A stretch of 51,523 nt of DNA from an uncultured Hyphomicrobiales bacterium (GCA_903931945.1 CAIZEI010000013.1:1-51523), one strand, 5' to 3'; shown: positions 8,475 to 17,987, numbered from the stretch's first letter. A program made the numbers and translations. Notes: generated by a model from the sequence alone, not told the origin.

Positions 8475-9956
8475 GTGACTTTACTTGCGTGTCGCGTGAT
8501 GCAGAGGAGCGCAGCCGCGACCCTGGTGGCATTGTTGTCGGGTTGCGTTTGGGAACGTGACGCTGTCGACGCCGCCCTTCCGCCAACACCCGCTGCGTTC
8601 AGGGCGGAGCCTTCGCGCGCTGCGCCCTCCGTCGCCGGCTGGCAAGGACAATTCGGATCCTCTGAACTCACACATTTGCTGGATTGGTCGCTGAGCGACA
8701 ATTTCGACGTCGCCGCCGCCAGGGCGCGCATCCTGGAAGCCTATGCGCTCGCCAGATCGACAGCGGCGGCGCTCTATCCACAGCTCAACGGAACCCAGAA
8801 CGCTCAGCGAACGCTGACTTCCGGGACGTCAAAGTTCGCCTACCCGCCCTATTCCAGCTCCACATCCACGAACTATTCTTTCGGGCTCAGCGCAAGTTAT
8901 GTGCTGGATTTTTTCGGCAAGAACCAGGCGCTGGCCGAGGCCGCTCAATTTAACGCCGTCGCCAGCCGTTATGACCGCGACGTCACCGTGGTCGCTACGC
9001 TCGCCAGCGTCGCCAATACCTGGTTCAATCTTGTTGCCGCGCAGGACCGTCTCCGGGTCGCCGCAGGCAATATTAAAGTTGCCCAGGACGTGTTGAACGC
9101 CCTGAACGAACGCGTCGCGGTGGGCACAGCCACTGCGCTCGATACGTCGCAGCAGGAAAATGTGCTCGCGACGCAACGCGCCAGCGTGCCGCCGCTTGAA
9201 CAGATCGTCGAGCAGAACCGCAATCTCCTTGCAGTTCTGGTGGGCCAAACTCCGGGAACCCTTAGCATTCGCGGCGGCACGTTGAACGCGCTGAAAATCC
9301 CGCGTCCCCGCGCCGGCCTTCCCTCGCAACTGCTCTTGCGGCGGCCAGATGTGGTTTCGGCTGAAACCAGATTACGCGCGCAAAAGGCGAGCGTGGACGC
9401 AGCGCGGGCGGCCTTTTTCCCGACTGTCAACCTCTCGGCTTCCGCAAGCCTTGTAAGCCAGGCGCTGTCCAACATTCTGAACCCGCAGGCGATTGCGGTC
9501 TCGCTGGCGCAGGGTCTGACGCAGCCAATATTCGACGGCGGCAATCTCCAGGGCCAGCTGGAAAACAATCAGGCGAAAGAAACCGAACTGCTCGAAGATT
9601 ATCGCAAATCGATCGTCACGGCCTTTTCGGATGTCGAAAACGCCTTGATTGGCGAGCGTCTGACCGCCCAGCATGAGGCGCTGCAAAAAATTGCGGTACG
9701 CTCCGCCCGCCGCGCCTACGAGATCACGCAGGCGCGACTTCGGGAGGGCACAATCGACGTCGTGACACTGCTGAGCACACAGACGGCGCTTTTTCAGGCG
9801 GAAGATCAGCTGATACAGGTGCGACTGCAGCGCTTCCTCGCCGCAGTGACCCTGTATCAGGCGTTGGGAGGCGGCTTTTCGCTGGACGATTCGCCGCTTG
9901 AAAGCGTGGACGGCGACCCGACAGCCGCCAATATCCTTCCAGCGGCGGTGCGATAA
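8475..9956 (+). CDS. NodT/OprM-type outer-membrane efflux lipoprotein
   Basis: The 493-residue TolC-like outer-membrane factor has a lipobox LLSGC (lipidated Cys at residue 24 from the GTG start), two OEP repeats rich in long helices, and family motifs such as LLLRRPDV, ARAAFFPT and GLTQPIFDGGNL. It should form the trimeric exit duct of an RND or MFS drug/metabolite pump. The inner-membrane and adaptor subunits are not encoded next to it. The GTG at 8475 has a GAGG element at good spacing; an ATG at 8499 in the same frame also leaves a usable lipoprotein signal. The 263-bp region before it is shared with the divergent GT2 gene. Confidence 0.9.
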   Translation: MTLLACRVMQRSAAATLVALLSGCVWERDAVDAALPPTPAAFRAEPSRAAPSVAGWQGQFGSSELTHLLDWSLSDNFDVAAARARILEAYALARSTAAALYPQLNGTQNAQRTLTSGTSKFAYPPYSSSTSTNYSFGLSASYVLDFFGKNQALAEAAQFNAVASRYDRDVTVVATLASVANTWFNLVAAQDRLRVAAGNIKVAQDVLNALNERVAVGTATALDTSQQENVLATQRASVPPLEQIVEQNRNLLAVLVGQTPGTLSIRGGTLNALKIPRPRAGLPSQLLLRRPDVVSAETRLRAQKASVDAARAAFFPTVNLSASASLVSQALSNILNPQAIAVSLAQGLTQPIFDGGNLQGQLENNQAKETELLEDYRKSIVTAFSDVENALIGERLTAQHEALQKIAVRSARRAYEITQARLREGTIDVVTLLSTQTALFQAEDQLIQVRLQRFLAAVTLYQALGGGFSLDDSPLESVDGDPTAANILPAAVR

Positions 9957-10019
9957 ACAAAGCAGGGCTATTCAGGAAAATGGCGCGGCGCATGACTGTA
10001 AACGTGCGAATCAATCGAT

Positions 10020-10694
10020 CTATTCGGCTGCGATAGCAGCGGGCAAATGATCCTTCCAGCGCATCAGAGCCTCGCGTCCGGCCTCGCTCAGACCATAGGT
10101 TCCACGCTCGATGCGCACAAACCAGCCATAGACATTATCGCGCAGAATTTTCGCAGCGTCGGGATGATCAGGTCTCAGATCGCGTGGCCGCCTCGAAGCG
10201 GTCGCCATGGCCGCAGCACAGGCGAGCGCCTGCTGACGATAGGCGGTCATCACCGGTCGCTTGTTGCCGCCGCCAGCCGCCGGGTCGCCGAGCCGACGAC
10301 GATGCTCCTCAACAATGCGCGAACGCCGTCTGGAATCGGCGCGCGGACGCCACGGGACCGGCTCGACCAGCGCTTCCACCTTGCCCGACGCAAAAACCGC
10401 CAGAAGTCCAAAACCAAGCAGGCGGCAGAGCTTTTTCACGCGCGAGTCCTGCTCGCGCCCGCGTCCGCGCTTCGACGCGCGCACGGCCAGCCAGACCTCG
10501 TCGCAGGCGGCGGTGCGATCAACGCCTTGCAAGACCAATTCAAGCGTGAAGCTGAGTTTCAGTTCGCCGATCACGACAGCTGTGGGCGCGCCGCAGTCCA
10601 GCGCGACCAGATCGCAATTGCAAACCTCTCCCTTGACCTCGAAGCCAAGGCCTTCCAGGAACCGTTTCACGGGCAGATAGAGAGCTGTTTCCAC
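10020..10694 (-). CDS. DUF2161 family PD-(D/E)XK nuclease-like protein
   Basis: The 224-residue protein resembles the DUF2161 family. The N-terminal part has CDLVAL followed by GELKLSF, the D...ExK pattern of the PD-(D/E)XK nuclease fold. A basic middle region and a C-terminal winged-helix-like part (WFVRIERGTYGLSEAG) follow, the latter common in DNA-associated proteins. The function of this family is not established. It is probably cytoplasmic. The start is GTG at 10694, preceded by GGGGA. It follows the Rieske oxygenase gene in the same direction after 74 bp but may be an independent unit. Confidence 0.7.
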   Translation of the reverse strand: METALYLPVKRFLEGLGFEVKGEVCNCDLVALDCGAPTAVVIGELKLSFTLELVLQGVDRTAACDEVWLAVRASKRGRGREQDSRVKKLCRLLGFGLLAVFASGKVEALVEPVPWRPRADSRRRSRIVEEHRRRLGDPAAGGGNKRPVMTAYRQQALACAAAMATASRRPRDLRPDHPDAAKILRDNVYGWFVRIERGTYGLSEAGREALMRWKDHLPAAIAAE

Positions 10695-10768
10695 CCCGCC
10701 AATCCCCGACGTTGCGCCTGTTGAATCGCCCTAATGCTGATTCGGCGCGGTGTCGAGACCTCTGCGGG

Positions 10769-12055
10769 TCACCATTTGGCCAGGAGAAGATCCCGGAAAG
10801 CCTCGCGCCAATCCGCATCGGCTGGAATCACAGCATCATAGGGCCGCACCAACCGATGCGTGGAGGGCTCGGCGCCGGGCGGCGGCGCCCCCGCCTCGAC
10901 CTGTCGCATTGCTTCCAGCATCATACGTCGCATCGTAATGATAGCCTTGTCAGAACCGCCAAGGAACTCCTGCGAACGATCGACGATCGGCCCCATGCTT
11001 TCCTGCAGTGCGAAATCCTGCGTGTTGACCCCCTTGATGCCGGTATAGGTTTGCGTCTTTTGCACTGCGCGGTCGACCATATAGTCATTCGATTTGTTGC
11101 GTATCTGCCGATAGGTCCCGGGAATTGTGTCGTCCTTGCCGCGCCCGGCAAAACCCTCCCAGCGCTCGAAGTCGTCCGCCGTGTAGCGCACGCTGGCGTC
11201 AACTGCGCAACTCCAGTTATAGACCCAGGTGTGTTCATCATCGATGGGCGCCCAGATATGGCCATCGATTTTCGGAATGCCATGGGGATCGTCGGCGCCG
11301 CCATCCTTGGACCATTTCACCGCAGCGCCGCGCATCTGCTGGAACGGCATGACGAAGTGATAGACCCGGATATATTTCTGGTTATCGCCTGCATTGCGCG
11401 TTGAAATATAACGATAGCCATAATCAGTCGTCTCGACGTCAAGACGCGGGGCTGTGTCCGCATTGCGGAACGCCTGTTTCTTGCCAATCATGATATTATG
11501 CGCGAACGAAGAGTGCGCGGTGTCGAGACCGCCCTCAAGCGCCTGCAAATAATTGCACTCCTCATATGTTTTCGAGATGTAGCCGTGCGTTGCAGGCGCG
11601 CGCATCCACTCATAATCAGGCGGCGCGGGCATTTTCTCCTTCGGCCCCATATAGGTCCACACGACGCCGCCAGCTTCGTGCGTCGGATAGGCCAGCATCT
11701 TGACGCGCCCCTGCAATGGCGTGCCCGCCGGCTCGCTCGGCATGTCGGTGCAATTGCCGTGGCGATCAAACTTCCAGCCATGGTAGACACAGCGCAAACC
11801 GCATTCCTCATTGCGGCCAAAAAACATCGAGGCGCGGCGATGCGGACAATAAGCATCCACCAGGCCCACCGCGCCTTCGGTATCGCGATAGGCCACAAGG
11901 TCCTCCCCAAGCAGGCGAACCCGCAAAGGCGCGCCATCGCGTTCCTGCAATTCTTCCGAAAGGCAGGCGGGAATCCAGTAGCGACGAAACAACTCGCCCG
12001 CCGGCTGGCCGCGCCCCACGCGGACGAGACGTTCATTGTCCTCATGTTTCAGCAT
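10769..12055 (-). CDS. Rieske non-haem iron ring-hydroxylating oxygenase, phthalate 4,5-dioxygenase-like alpha subunit
   Basis: The 428-residue oxygenase has the Rieske [2Fe-2S] ligands Cys70-x-His72 and Cys89-x2-His92. The mononuclear iron motif D-x2-H-x4-H is in GGLDTAHSSFAH, and a C-terminal catalytic domain carries FALQESMGPIVDRSQEFLG. The layout matches the phthalate/vanillate oxygenase group, which uses a separate reductase. No reductase is adjacent, though a Rieske ferredoxin lies at 19042-19404. The upstream genes are two TctC proteins and an AAHS carrier, consistent with uptake and ring attack of an aromatic acid. The exact substrate cannot be read from sequence. An AAGGGAG ribosome site supports the ATG at 12055. 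Confidence 0.9.
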   Translation of the reverse strand: MLKHEDNERLVRVGRGQPAGELFRRYWIPACLSEELQERDGAPLRVRLLGEDLVAYRDTEGAVGLVDAYCPHRRASMFFGRNEECGLRCVYHGWKFDRHGNCTDMPSEPAGTPLQGRVKMLAYPTHEAGGVVWTYMGPKEKMPAPPDYEWMRAPATHGYISKTYEECNYLQALEGGLDTAHSSFAHNIMIGKKQAFRNADTAPRLDVETTDYGYRYISTRNAGDNQKYIRVYHFVMPFQQMRGAAVKWSKDGGADDPHGIPKIDGHIWAPIDDEHTWVYNWSCAVDASVRYTADDFERWEGFAGRGKDDTIPGTYRQIRNKSNDYMVDRAVQKTQTYTGIKGVNTQDFALQESMGPIVDRSQEFLGGSDKAIITMRRMMLEAMRQVEAGAPPPGAEPSTHRLVRPYDAVIPADADWREAFRDLLLAKW

Positions 12056-12135
12056 GGCGGCGCTCCCTTGGACGTTTACAGATTTTCCGCGCGCAGAATA
12101 GGCGCCGCCGAACCGGTGTCAAACAGTCAGGTCAT

Positions 12136-13185
12136 TCAATGCGTCGCGGCGATCGCCTGCGATAGCCTTTGCGTCACCTCTTGCGGCGCGCTGTCCACCA
12201 TTTTTGCGACGCGCTCTACGACGTCACCCGATTGCGGCGACACTTCAAGGCCGGACTTGCTGGCGTCCTCAAGATAGCTCGCGTCGCGGCCCATGCGGCT
12301 GAACGCTTCGCGCAGAATTGCCAGACGTTCGGCCGGAAGGCCCGGCGGCGCAAGCAATGGCCGAGAAATGGTCTTTTGCGCAAAAAACAACTCCATCGCG
12401 CGTCGATCGATGTCGTTTTTGGCGTAATCCAGAGCCAAAGGCACATCGGGCAGGTCAGGGTCCCGCTCAAGTCCGGATTGCAAAAGCAGCCGAACCTTGT
12501 GATCGCGCAAAAAGTCCGGCCGTCGCGTTTTGATATTGGGCCATTCCCAATCGCCGACGCCCTGAATCTCGCCGCGCTCCATCGCCACGAGAATCGAAGC
12601 GCTCGAGGGATAGCCGGGCACAATCCTGAACTTCGCACCGATCATCGCATTGAGCAGACGCGGGATGGTTTCGGTTTCGCCGCTGGGGCCGGAACCGCCG
12701 ACCACAAATTCCATTCGCAGAAGATCGTCGGCGCTCATCTGCGGCGCTGTATGCCAGGCAACAACCAGGCCCGTCTCGGCGGACATGTTCGCCAGCCAGT
12801 TGAACTTCACGGGATCAAATTGCGCCTGTGTCCCCGCGATTTTCGCCATCATGATCCCGCGTTGCAGCATCCCGATGGTCGTGCCGTCGCGAGGCGCGAC
12901 GTTATAAAGATGATTGGCGGCGACGATGGCGCCGGCGCCCGGCATATTGCGCACAACAATTGCAGGGTTGCCGGCAATAAACCGCCCGAGATGTCGGGCA
13001 ATCACGCGCGCATTTGTATCGTAGCCGCCGCCGGTGTCGGAACCGACAATAATGGTGATCTGTTTGCCCGCAAAAAAGTCTGGCGCGCCCTGCGCATGAA
13101 CTGTCCGCCCTGGCGCAAAAGCCATTGGGCCGACCGTCATTATCAAAACCATACGCAAAATCGCCTTCAGCATAGCGGTCCTCAT
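12136..13185 (-). CDS. TctC/Bug-family periplasmic solute-binding protein (1)
   Basis: The 349-residue protein has an N-terminal signal peptide ending near VHAQ and the tripartite-tricarboxylate-transporter receptor fold: ITIIVGSDTGGGYD, VVRNMPGAG, APRDGTTIG. Such proteins bind carboxylates in the periplasm and normally feed TctA/TctB membrane subunits, which are absent here. Its ATG overlaps the stop of the next TctC gene upstream (ATGA), so the two are co-translated. It may serve the neighbouring MFS carrier or the Rieske oxygenase pathway, or act as a sensor; the ligand is unknown. Confidence 0.85.
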   Translation of the reverse strand: MRTAMLKAILRMVLIMTVGPMAFAPGRTVHAQGAPDFFAGKQITIIVGSDTGGGYDTNARVIARHLGRFIAGNPAIVVRNMPGAGAIVAANHLYNVAPRDGTTIGMLQRGIMMAKIAGTQAQFDPVKFNWLANMSAETGLVVAWHTAPQMSADDLLRMEFVVGGSGPSGETETIPRLLNAMIGAKFRIVPGYPSSASILVAMERGEIQGVGDWEWPNIKTRRPDFLRDHKVRLLLQSGLERDPDLPDVPLALDYAKNDIDRRAMELFFAQKTISRPLLAPPGLPAERLAILREAFSRMGRDASYLEDASKSGLEVSPQSGDVVERVAKMVDSAPQEVTQRLSQAIAATH

Positions 13186-14207
13186 GGCGTAGTCAGTTCG
13201 CGCACGCGCGCAACCGCCGCATCATCCAGCGCATAAATCTGGGCGATGGTTTGCTGCAGCTCCACGCCGCTCATGGGGGTGACGCCCAGATTCATGTGCT
13301 TCATCTCCGCGATAAAATCAGGATCAGCCATCGTGGCGGAAAACGCCTCGCGCAATGCAGCCAGCGTTTCGGGCGGCAACCCGGGCGGGGCAAGATAGGG
13401 CCGGAACGCCAGCGAGTTTGAAAACACAACATCCAGCGCCTGCCGGTCAAGATCATTTGCCGCAAATTCGCGCGCCAGATGAACGCCCGCCGGCATTTCC
13501 GGCATCGGCTTTGGCGCGAGTTCGGCGATGATGCGGACAGCGCCCGAATTCATCCATTCGGGTTTTTGCGAACCCATGGACTCCATATCCCAGACGCGCC
13601 CGCCGACTTCGCCCCGCTCCATTGCCAGCGTCAATTCGCGTGTGCCCGGATAACCTGAAATGAGCTTCATGTTATCGAGCCGCAGCGCCTTTTTAAGCGC
13701 CAATGCTGATAAAAATGAGTCGCTGGTCAAAGCTGTCGTGCCGACGACCAGTCCCTTCGTCCTGATATCTTCAATAGAGGCGACGCCCGCTCCGCTCCAG
13801 CCCAGCAATACACTGGCGTTGCTCGATATGCTGCCGAGCATCGACATTTCAGCGGCTTTGAATTGCGCCTTCGACGATGGGCCGGCTATCAGCGTATCCA
13901 GCAGCAGCGCCGAATTCACCGCGCCGAAAGCCGTGCCATCGCGCGGCGCAACTTTCGCAAGATAATTGGCGAGAACCATACTGGCCGCTCCCGGCATATT
14001 GACGGGAATCACTATGGGAGCGCCAGGCAAATGGCGACCGATAAACTTGGCAAGCGCGCGCCCGTAAAGATCATAACCGCCGCCCGCCTCATAACCAATA
14101 TAGGCCGTGACAGTCTTGCCGCGATAAAAGTCCGCGATCGTTTCGGCGCGCGTGTTTCCGGTCAGCGCGACAAGTGCGAGGATTGCTATGCGGAAGGCAA
14201 ACGCCAT
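13182..14207 (-). CDS. TctC/Bug-family periplasmic solute-binding protein (2)
   Basis: The 341-residue paralogue of the preceding binding protein has a signal peptide (MAFAFRIAILALVALTGNTRA) and the conserved VTAYIGYEAGGGYD and VAPRDGTAFG motifs. I chose the ATG at 14207 because GAGG sits seven bases upstream, ten bases after the stop of the AAHS transporter gene; a longer reading frame to 14246 would run back into that gene. The carrier, two binding proteins and Rieske oxygenase form a tight minus-strand array. The presence of two divergent receptors suggests two related carboxylate ligands. Confidence 0.85.
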   Translation of the reverse strand: MAFAFRIAILALVALTGNTRAETIADFYRGKTVTAYIGYEAGGGYDLYGRALAKFIGRHLPGAPIVIPVNMPGAASMVLANYLAKVAPRDGTAFGAVNSALLLDTLIAGPSSKAQFKAAEMSMLGSISSNASVLLGWSGAGVASIEDIRTKGLVVGTTALTSDSFLSALALKKALRLDNMKLISGYPGTRELTLAMERGEVGGRVWDMESMGSQKPEWMNSGAVRIIAELAPKPMPEMPAGVHLAREFAANDLDRQALDVVFSNSLAFRPYLAPPGLPPETLAALREAFSATMADPDFIAEMKHMNLGVTPMSGVELQQTIAQIYALDDAAVARVRELTTP

Positions 14208-14217
14208 GGTTAAATCC

Positions 14218-15576
14218 TCAAGCGCCAGCCGCCACCTGCGCCGCACCCTGCGCCGTCAATTGTTTGCTGTAAATCGAAGTGATGAAGATAGCAACGATAA
14301 GCCCGAGGATCAGGGGCGCAGCGGCAATCAGGAAGATTTGCTGACTCGGCAAATGCGCTCCGAAGGCAAAGCCGCCAAGCAATGGCCCCATGCCGCCGCC
14401 AATGCGCGCCATGGCGAAATTCGATCCGACGCCCCAAGAGCGGACATAGGTCGGATAGATATTCGCCTCGGACGCAATATTGCCAAACTGGAGGCCCAGC
14501 AGGCAAAAGCCCGCTGCGGCGACCAATCCAGTCAGAACGGCCGGCGACAGGCCGGGAACGCCTATACATGCGACAATCGGGATTGCACAGGCATAGAGGA
14601 TCGGCACCGGCAGGAAACCGAGCTTGTCGAGAAAGCGCATCGAGAGAAGGCCGGCGAGCGTGCCGCCAAACTGGAACAAGGCTGTAGCGATCTGCGCCTG
14701 TTCGCTAGATGTGCCAGAGTTCGAAAGGACAGTCGGCATCCACTGGTTGATGAAATAAAATACGCCCAGCGTGACGATATTCGACACCCAGAAAAGAGGC
14801 GTCAGAAAAGCCAGCCGGCCCTCGAACAACGCGCCGAGCGTAAATTTTTGACGATTGTTTTCGCCCGCTATGACAAAATTCGTGTCCGGCGAAACAGGCA
14901 GGGCTGGATCGATAGTCTTCAACAAGGCGACGAGTTCCGCGCGGCGACCGGGTCGCAAAGTCAGGAATTTGATCGACTCAGGCAGAGCAAACAGAACGAC
15001 CAGAGCAATTGCCAGCGGCGCCAGTCCGCCAATCCAGAACAGAATGCGCCAACCGTGAGACGCCATATAATTGGCGGCGACAAGCCCCGGCAGGCCGCCA
15101 CCGAAGGTGGTACCCGTGAACATCAAGACAACCATTGTCGCGCGGGCGTTGCGCGGCGCAAATTCATTCACCAGCGCTACCACGATCGGCAAGGTTCCGG
15201 CGAGCGCAACGCCCGCCAGAACGCGCGTGACGACAAGTTGCGACAATGATCCAGTGGGGATCGCCGCCAGCGTAAACAGTCCGAAACAGACTGCGCCAAA
15301 AACGATAATACGTTTGCGACCGAAATGGTCCGCCAGGTAGCCGAATATCGGAGGGCCAAAAAATCCGGCGGCAAGCGAACTGCTGAGCAGCAGACCGAGT
15401 TCAGGTCCCTTCAGGCTCCATTCGCGCATCAGCCCGGGGCCAGCTGAGGCCGCGGCGCCAAGGTCGAAGCCATCCGTCATCATCACGAGAAACGCTATGC
15501 ACACCAGCCGGATATTGAAACCTGTGAACCTTTGTCGGTCGAGAACCGCGCCAACGTCCATCGTGTCCTGCGCCAC
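14218..15576 (-). CDS. MFS transporter, aromatic acid:H+ symporter (AAHS) family
   Basis: The roughly 452-residue protein has twelve predicted membrane helices. The AAHS signature TDGFDLGAAASAGPGLMREW is in helix 1 (the acidic residue is diagnostic), and GYLADHFGRKR is in the helix 2-3 loop. Relatives such as PcaK and BenK import hydroxylated benzoates with protons. The start is probably GTG at 15576, seven bases after a GGGGGA run; ATG at 15561 is the alternative. The frame continues to a TTG at 15636, but that lies beside the terminator of the upstream gene. It is the first gene of the TctC-TctC-Rieske oxygenase group. Confidence 0.88.
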   Translation of the reverse strand: MAQDTMDVGAVLDRQRFTGFNIRLVCIAFLVMMTDGFDLGAAASAGPGLMREWSLKGPELGLLLSSSLAAGFFGPPIFGYLADHFGRKRIIVFGAVCFGLFTLAAIPTGSLSQLVVTRVLAGVALAGTLPIVVALVNEFAPRNARATMVVLMFTGTTFGGGLPGLVAANYMASHGWRILFWIGGLAPLAIALVVLFALPESIKFLTLRPGRRAELVALLKTIDPALPVSPDTNFVIAGENNRQKFTLGALFEGRLAFLTPLFWVSNIVTLGVFYFINQWMPTVLSNSGTSSEQAQIATALFQFGGTLAGLLSMRFLDKLGFLPVPILYACAIPIVACIGVPGLSPAVLTGLVAAAGFCLLGLQFGNIASEANIYPTYVRSWGVGSNFAMARIGGGMGPLLGGFAFGAHLPSQQIFLIAAAPLILGLIVAIFITSIYSKQLTAQGAAQVAAGA

Positions 15577-15637
15577 CGGATGTCCCCCCCCATTTTTTAG
15601 ATTTCCTGCATAGACGCGAATGCCGGATGTCTTCAAG

Positions 15638-15676
15638 CAAAAAACGAAAACGGGAGGAGCTGGCAGGCTCCTCCCG
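15638..15676 (-). terminator. Rho-independent terminator after the MHS transporter gene
   Basis: A perfect 10-bp stem (CGGGAGGAGC / GCTCCTCCCG, 15651-15676) with a six-base loop is followed on the minus strand by TTTTCGTTTTTTGC. It lies 26 bp beyond the stop of the MHS carrier gene and separates it from the AAHS carrier gene. Confidence 0.92.
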
Positions 15677-15702
15677 TCGCATTCCGGCGCCGGCTGACCT
15701 GA

Positions 15703-17388
15703 TCAGTCGTTGGCGTAGATATCGCGATCCTTGGTTTCCGGCACAAAGAGGAGGCCGATCACAAAGGTCATTGCCGCGATGCAGATCGGGTACCAAAGTC
15801 CGGCGTAGATATCGCCCGTGGCCGCTACCAAAGTCACCGCGATCGGCGGCAACAGACCGCCGAACCAGCCATTGCCGATGTGATAGGGCAATGACATCGA
15901 GGTGTAGCGAATGCGGGTCGGAAACAATTCCACCAGCGCTGCAGCGACGGGCCCATAAACCATCGTCACCAGAACAGCCAGATAGATGAGCAACGCGATC
16001 AGCATGGGCATGTTGATCTTTGAGGCGTCTGCGGCGGCAGGATAGCCTGCGGCCTTGACGTCTTCGCCCACGGACTTGACGAAGGCGGCGCGCTGATCCG
16101 CATAGGCCTTGGCGTCCAGCTTGTTGCCGTCGAACGCCGGCTGCTCCTTGGCGCCAAACATGATTTTGGCGACGGACCCGGCTGGCGCGGTTTCAGTCCG
16201 GTAATTGACCGAGGAAGCGATCAAGGTCTGTCGGGCGATATCGCACGAGTTTTTGAAGACCTTGCCGCCGACGGGATCAAACAGCACATTACAATCTGCA
16301 GGATCTGCGACCACCGTTACGGGGGCGTTGGCGAGCGCCGCCTCGAGCGCCGGATTGGCGTAATGCGTGATCTGGTGAAACACCCATTGGTAACTCACCG
16401 CGCCCAGCAGGCAGCCCGCCAGGATGATGGGCTTGCGACCGATTTTGTCGGACAGCCAGCCAAAAAACACAAAGCCCATGGTGGCGATGAGCAGAGCAAT
16501 GATCAGCGCGGTGTCAGCGGAATTGGCGTCAACCTTCAGCGTGCTGGTCAGAAAGATGCGCGCGTAGAACTGTCCACCATACCAGATGACGGCCTGGCCT
16601 GCGGTGAGGCCGAACAGCGCGATCAACACAATCCTGGAATTGGCCCAATTGCCGAACGATTCCGTCAGTGGAGCCTTCGATGACTTGCCCTCGTCTTTCA
16701 TGCGCTGGAACACTGGCGATTCATTCAGCTGCAAGCGAATCCAGAGCGAAATGCCAAGCAGGATGATCGAGAACAGGTAGGGGTAACGCCAACCGCCCCA
16801 TGTCGGATCGGCAAAGGCGGCAGGCGCCATGCTGTTGCGCACGATGGCGACAACGAGCAGCGACAGAAACAGGCCGATCGTGGCTGTCGTCTGAATCCAT
16901 GACGTGTAGAACCCGCGACGACCTTGTGGCGCGTGTTCAGCGACATAGGTCGCTGCGCCGCCATATTCGCCGCCCAGCGCCAGACCTTGCAATAATCGCA
17001 GTGTGATCAGAATCGCCGGCGCGCCCCAGCCAATTTCCCTGTACGAGGGCGTCAGGCCCACAAAAAAGGTCGATAGACCCATAATCGTGATAGTGACGAG
17101 AAAGGTATATTTGCGACCGACAATATCGCCGAGGCGACCGAAAACCAAAGCGCCGAACGGGCGAATGAGAAAGCCCGCGGAAAAGGTCAACAAGGCGAAT
17201 ATGAACTGGATATTGGCGTCGAACGCCGAGTAGAACGCCGCGCCGATCTGCGCCGCCGTCCAGCCATAAAGGTAGAAATCGTACCACTCGAATACGGTGC
17301 CAAGCGAAGAAGCGAAAATGACTTTCTTCTCCTCGCCGGTCATCGGCCGCGTCTTCTCAGCTGTTGCCGTTGCTGTCGCCATTGCCAT
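15703..17388 (-). CDS. MFS transporter, metabolite:H+ symporter (MHS/ProP-like) family with periplasmic insertion
   Basis: This 561-residue carrier has the MHS signature GTVFEWYDFYLYG in the first helix, FGRLGDIVGRK in loop 2-3 and GWLSDKIGRKP in loop 8-9. Relatives import carboxylates or osmolytes with protons. Compared with ordinary MHS proteins (about 430-450 residues), it carries roughly 100 extra residues between helices 9 and 10. These are predicted periplasmic and contain two cysteines (DPADCN and KNSCD) that could form a disulphide. The ATG at 17388 is favoured by GAGGAA six bases upstream over the GTG at 17415. A strong terminator follows. Confidence 0.88.
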   Translation of the reverse strand: MAMATATATAEKTRPMTGEEKKVIFASSLGTVFEWYDFYLYGWTAAQIGAAFYSAFDANIQFIFALLTFSAGFLIRPFGALVFGRLGDIVGRKYTFLVTITIMGLSTFFVGLTPSYREIGWGAPAILITLRLLQGLALGGEYGGAATYVAEHAPQGRRGFYTSWIQTTATIGLFLSLLVVAIVRNSMAPAAFADPTWGGWRYPYLFSIILLGISLWIRLQLNESPVFQRMKDEGKSSKAPLTESFGNWANSRIVLIALFGLTAGQAVIWYGGQFYARIFLTSTLKVDANSADTALIIALLIATMGFVFFGWLSDKIGRKPIILAGCLLGAVSYQWVFHQITHYANPALEAALANAPVTVVADPADCNVLFDPVGGKVFKNSCDIARQTLIASSVNYRTETAPAGSVAKIMFGAKEQPAFDGNKLDAKAYADQRAAFVKSVGEDVKAAGYPAAADASKINMPMLIALLIYLAVLVTMVYGPVAAALVELFPTRIRYTSMSLPYHIGNGWFGGLLPPIAVTLVAATGDIYAGLWYPICIAAMTFVIGLLFVPETKDRDIYAND

Positions 17389-17516
17389 TTGTGTTTCCTC
17401 GTTTGTTAACGTCACAAGTCACGCGAACGCCGCGCCCGGCGTTCACCATCCCGACAGATCGGGCGTGCGCGATCCTTAATGAAACGTATATTAAGCGCGA
17501 GGAGGCCACCTCGTCG

Positions 17517-17981
17517 ATGGAGTCGGTTATGAAACCTTCGTCTAGCATTGCCATAGCGGCTGCTTGCGCGTTAACCATGGTGGCCTGTCCCGCATTCGCC
17601 GGGACGCATTTCAGCCTGAATTCGGGCGGCCAAACTGCCGCTGCATCTGCGTCAACCAATCTGCAACCCGTTAAACTCGGCCAGCCGCCTGCGCCTGCCA
17701 CGCTGAGCCCGCCCGGTCAGACTGCCACGTTCCACCATCGTCGCCACAACTGGCAGGCCTACTCCAGCGGCCTCGCGGCGCCTGTCATTGTGCAGACCTA
17801 TGTCCCTGTCGCCGCAGCGCCCCCCGTCGACGACACTTTCGTAGAAGCGCCCGTTGCGCCGCAGCGCGTAGCGTGCACACATCCCCGCATTATCGAGATC
17901 GCGCCGCAACGCCCCGTCGCCCGACCTGCGCCGGTCGTGGTCTATGGTCTGCGCCCGCCGTGCGAAGCGCGCATCAACTAA
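17517..17981 (+). CDS. Secreted Ala/Pro-rich hypothetical protein
   Basis: The 154-residue protein is not recognised. From the ATG at 17517 (or 17529) it has a signal peptide, IAIAAACALTMVACPAFAG, with likely cleavage after AFA. A low-complexity region rich in Ala, Pro, Thr and Val follows, then two late cysteines (VACTHP and PPCEAR). A GGAGG element lies upstream of the start. It is divergent from the MHS carrier gene and ends six bases from the convergent rlmB gene. A periplasmic or cell-wall location is inferred. Confidence 0.6.
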   Translation: MESVMKPSSSIAIAAACALTMVACPAFAGTHFSLNSGGQTAAASASTNLQPVKLGQPPAPATLSPPGQTATFHHRRHNWQAYSSGLAAPVIVQTYVPVAAAPPVDDTFVEAPVAPQRVACTHPRIIEIAPQRPVARPAPVVVYGLRPPCEARIN

Positions 17982-17987
17982 ATGCGC

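Noticed and set aside
14152..15249. A 365-codon plus-strand open frame
   Set aside because: It is antisense to the AAHS transporter and rich in Arg/Gln without structure.
17364..17516. Longer start for the secreted protein at 17364
   Set aside because: It would overlap the start of the divergent MHS transporter and bury the signal peptide.
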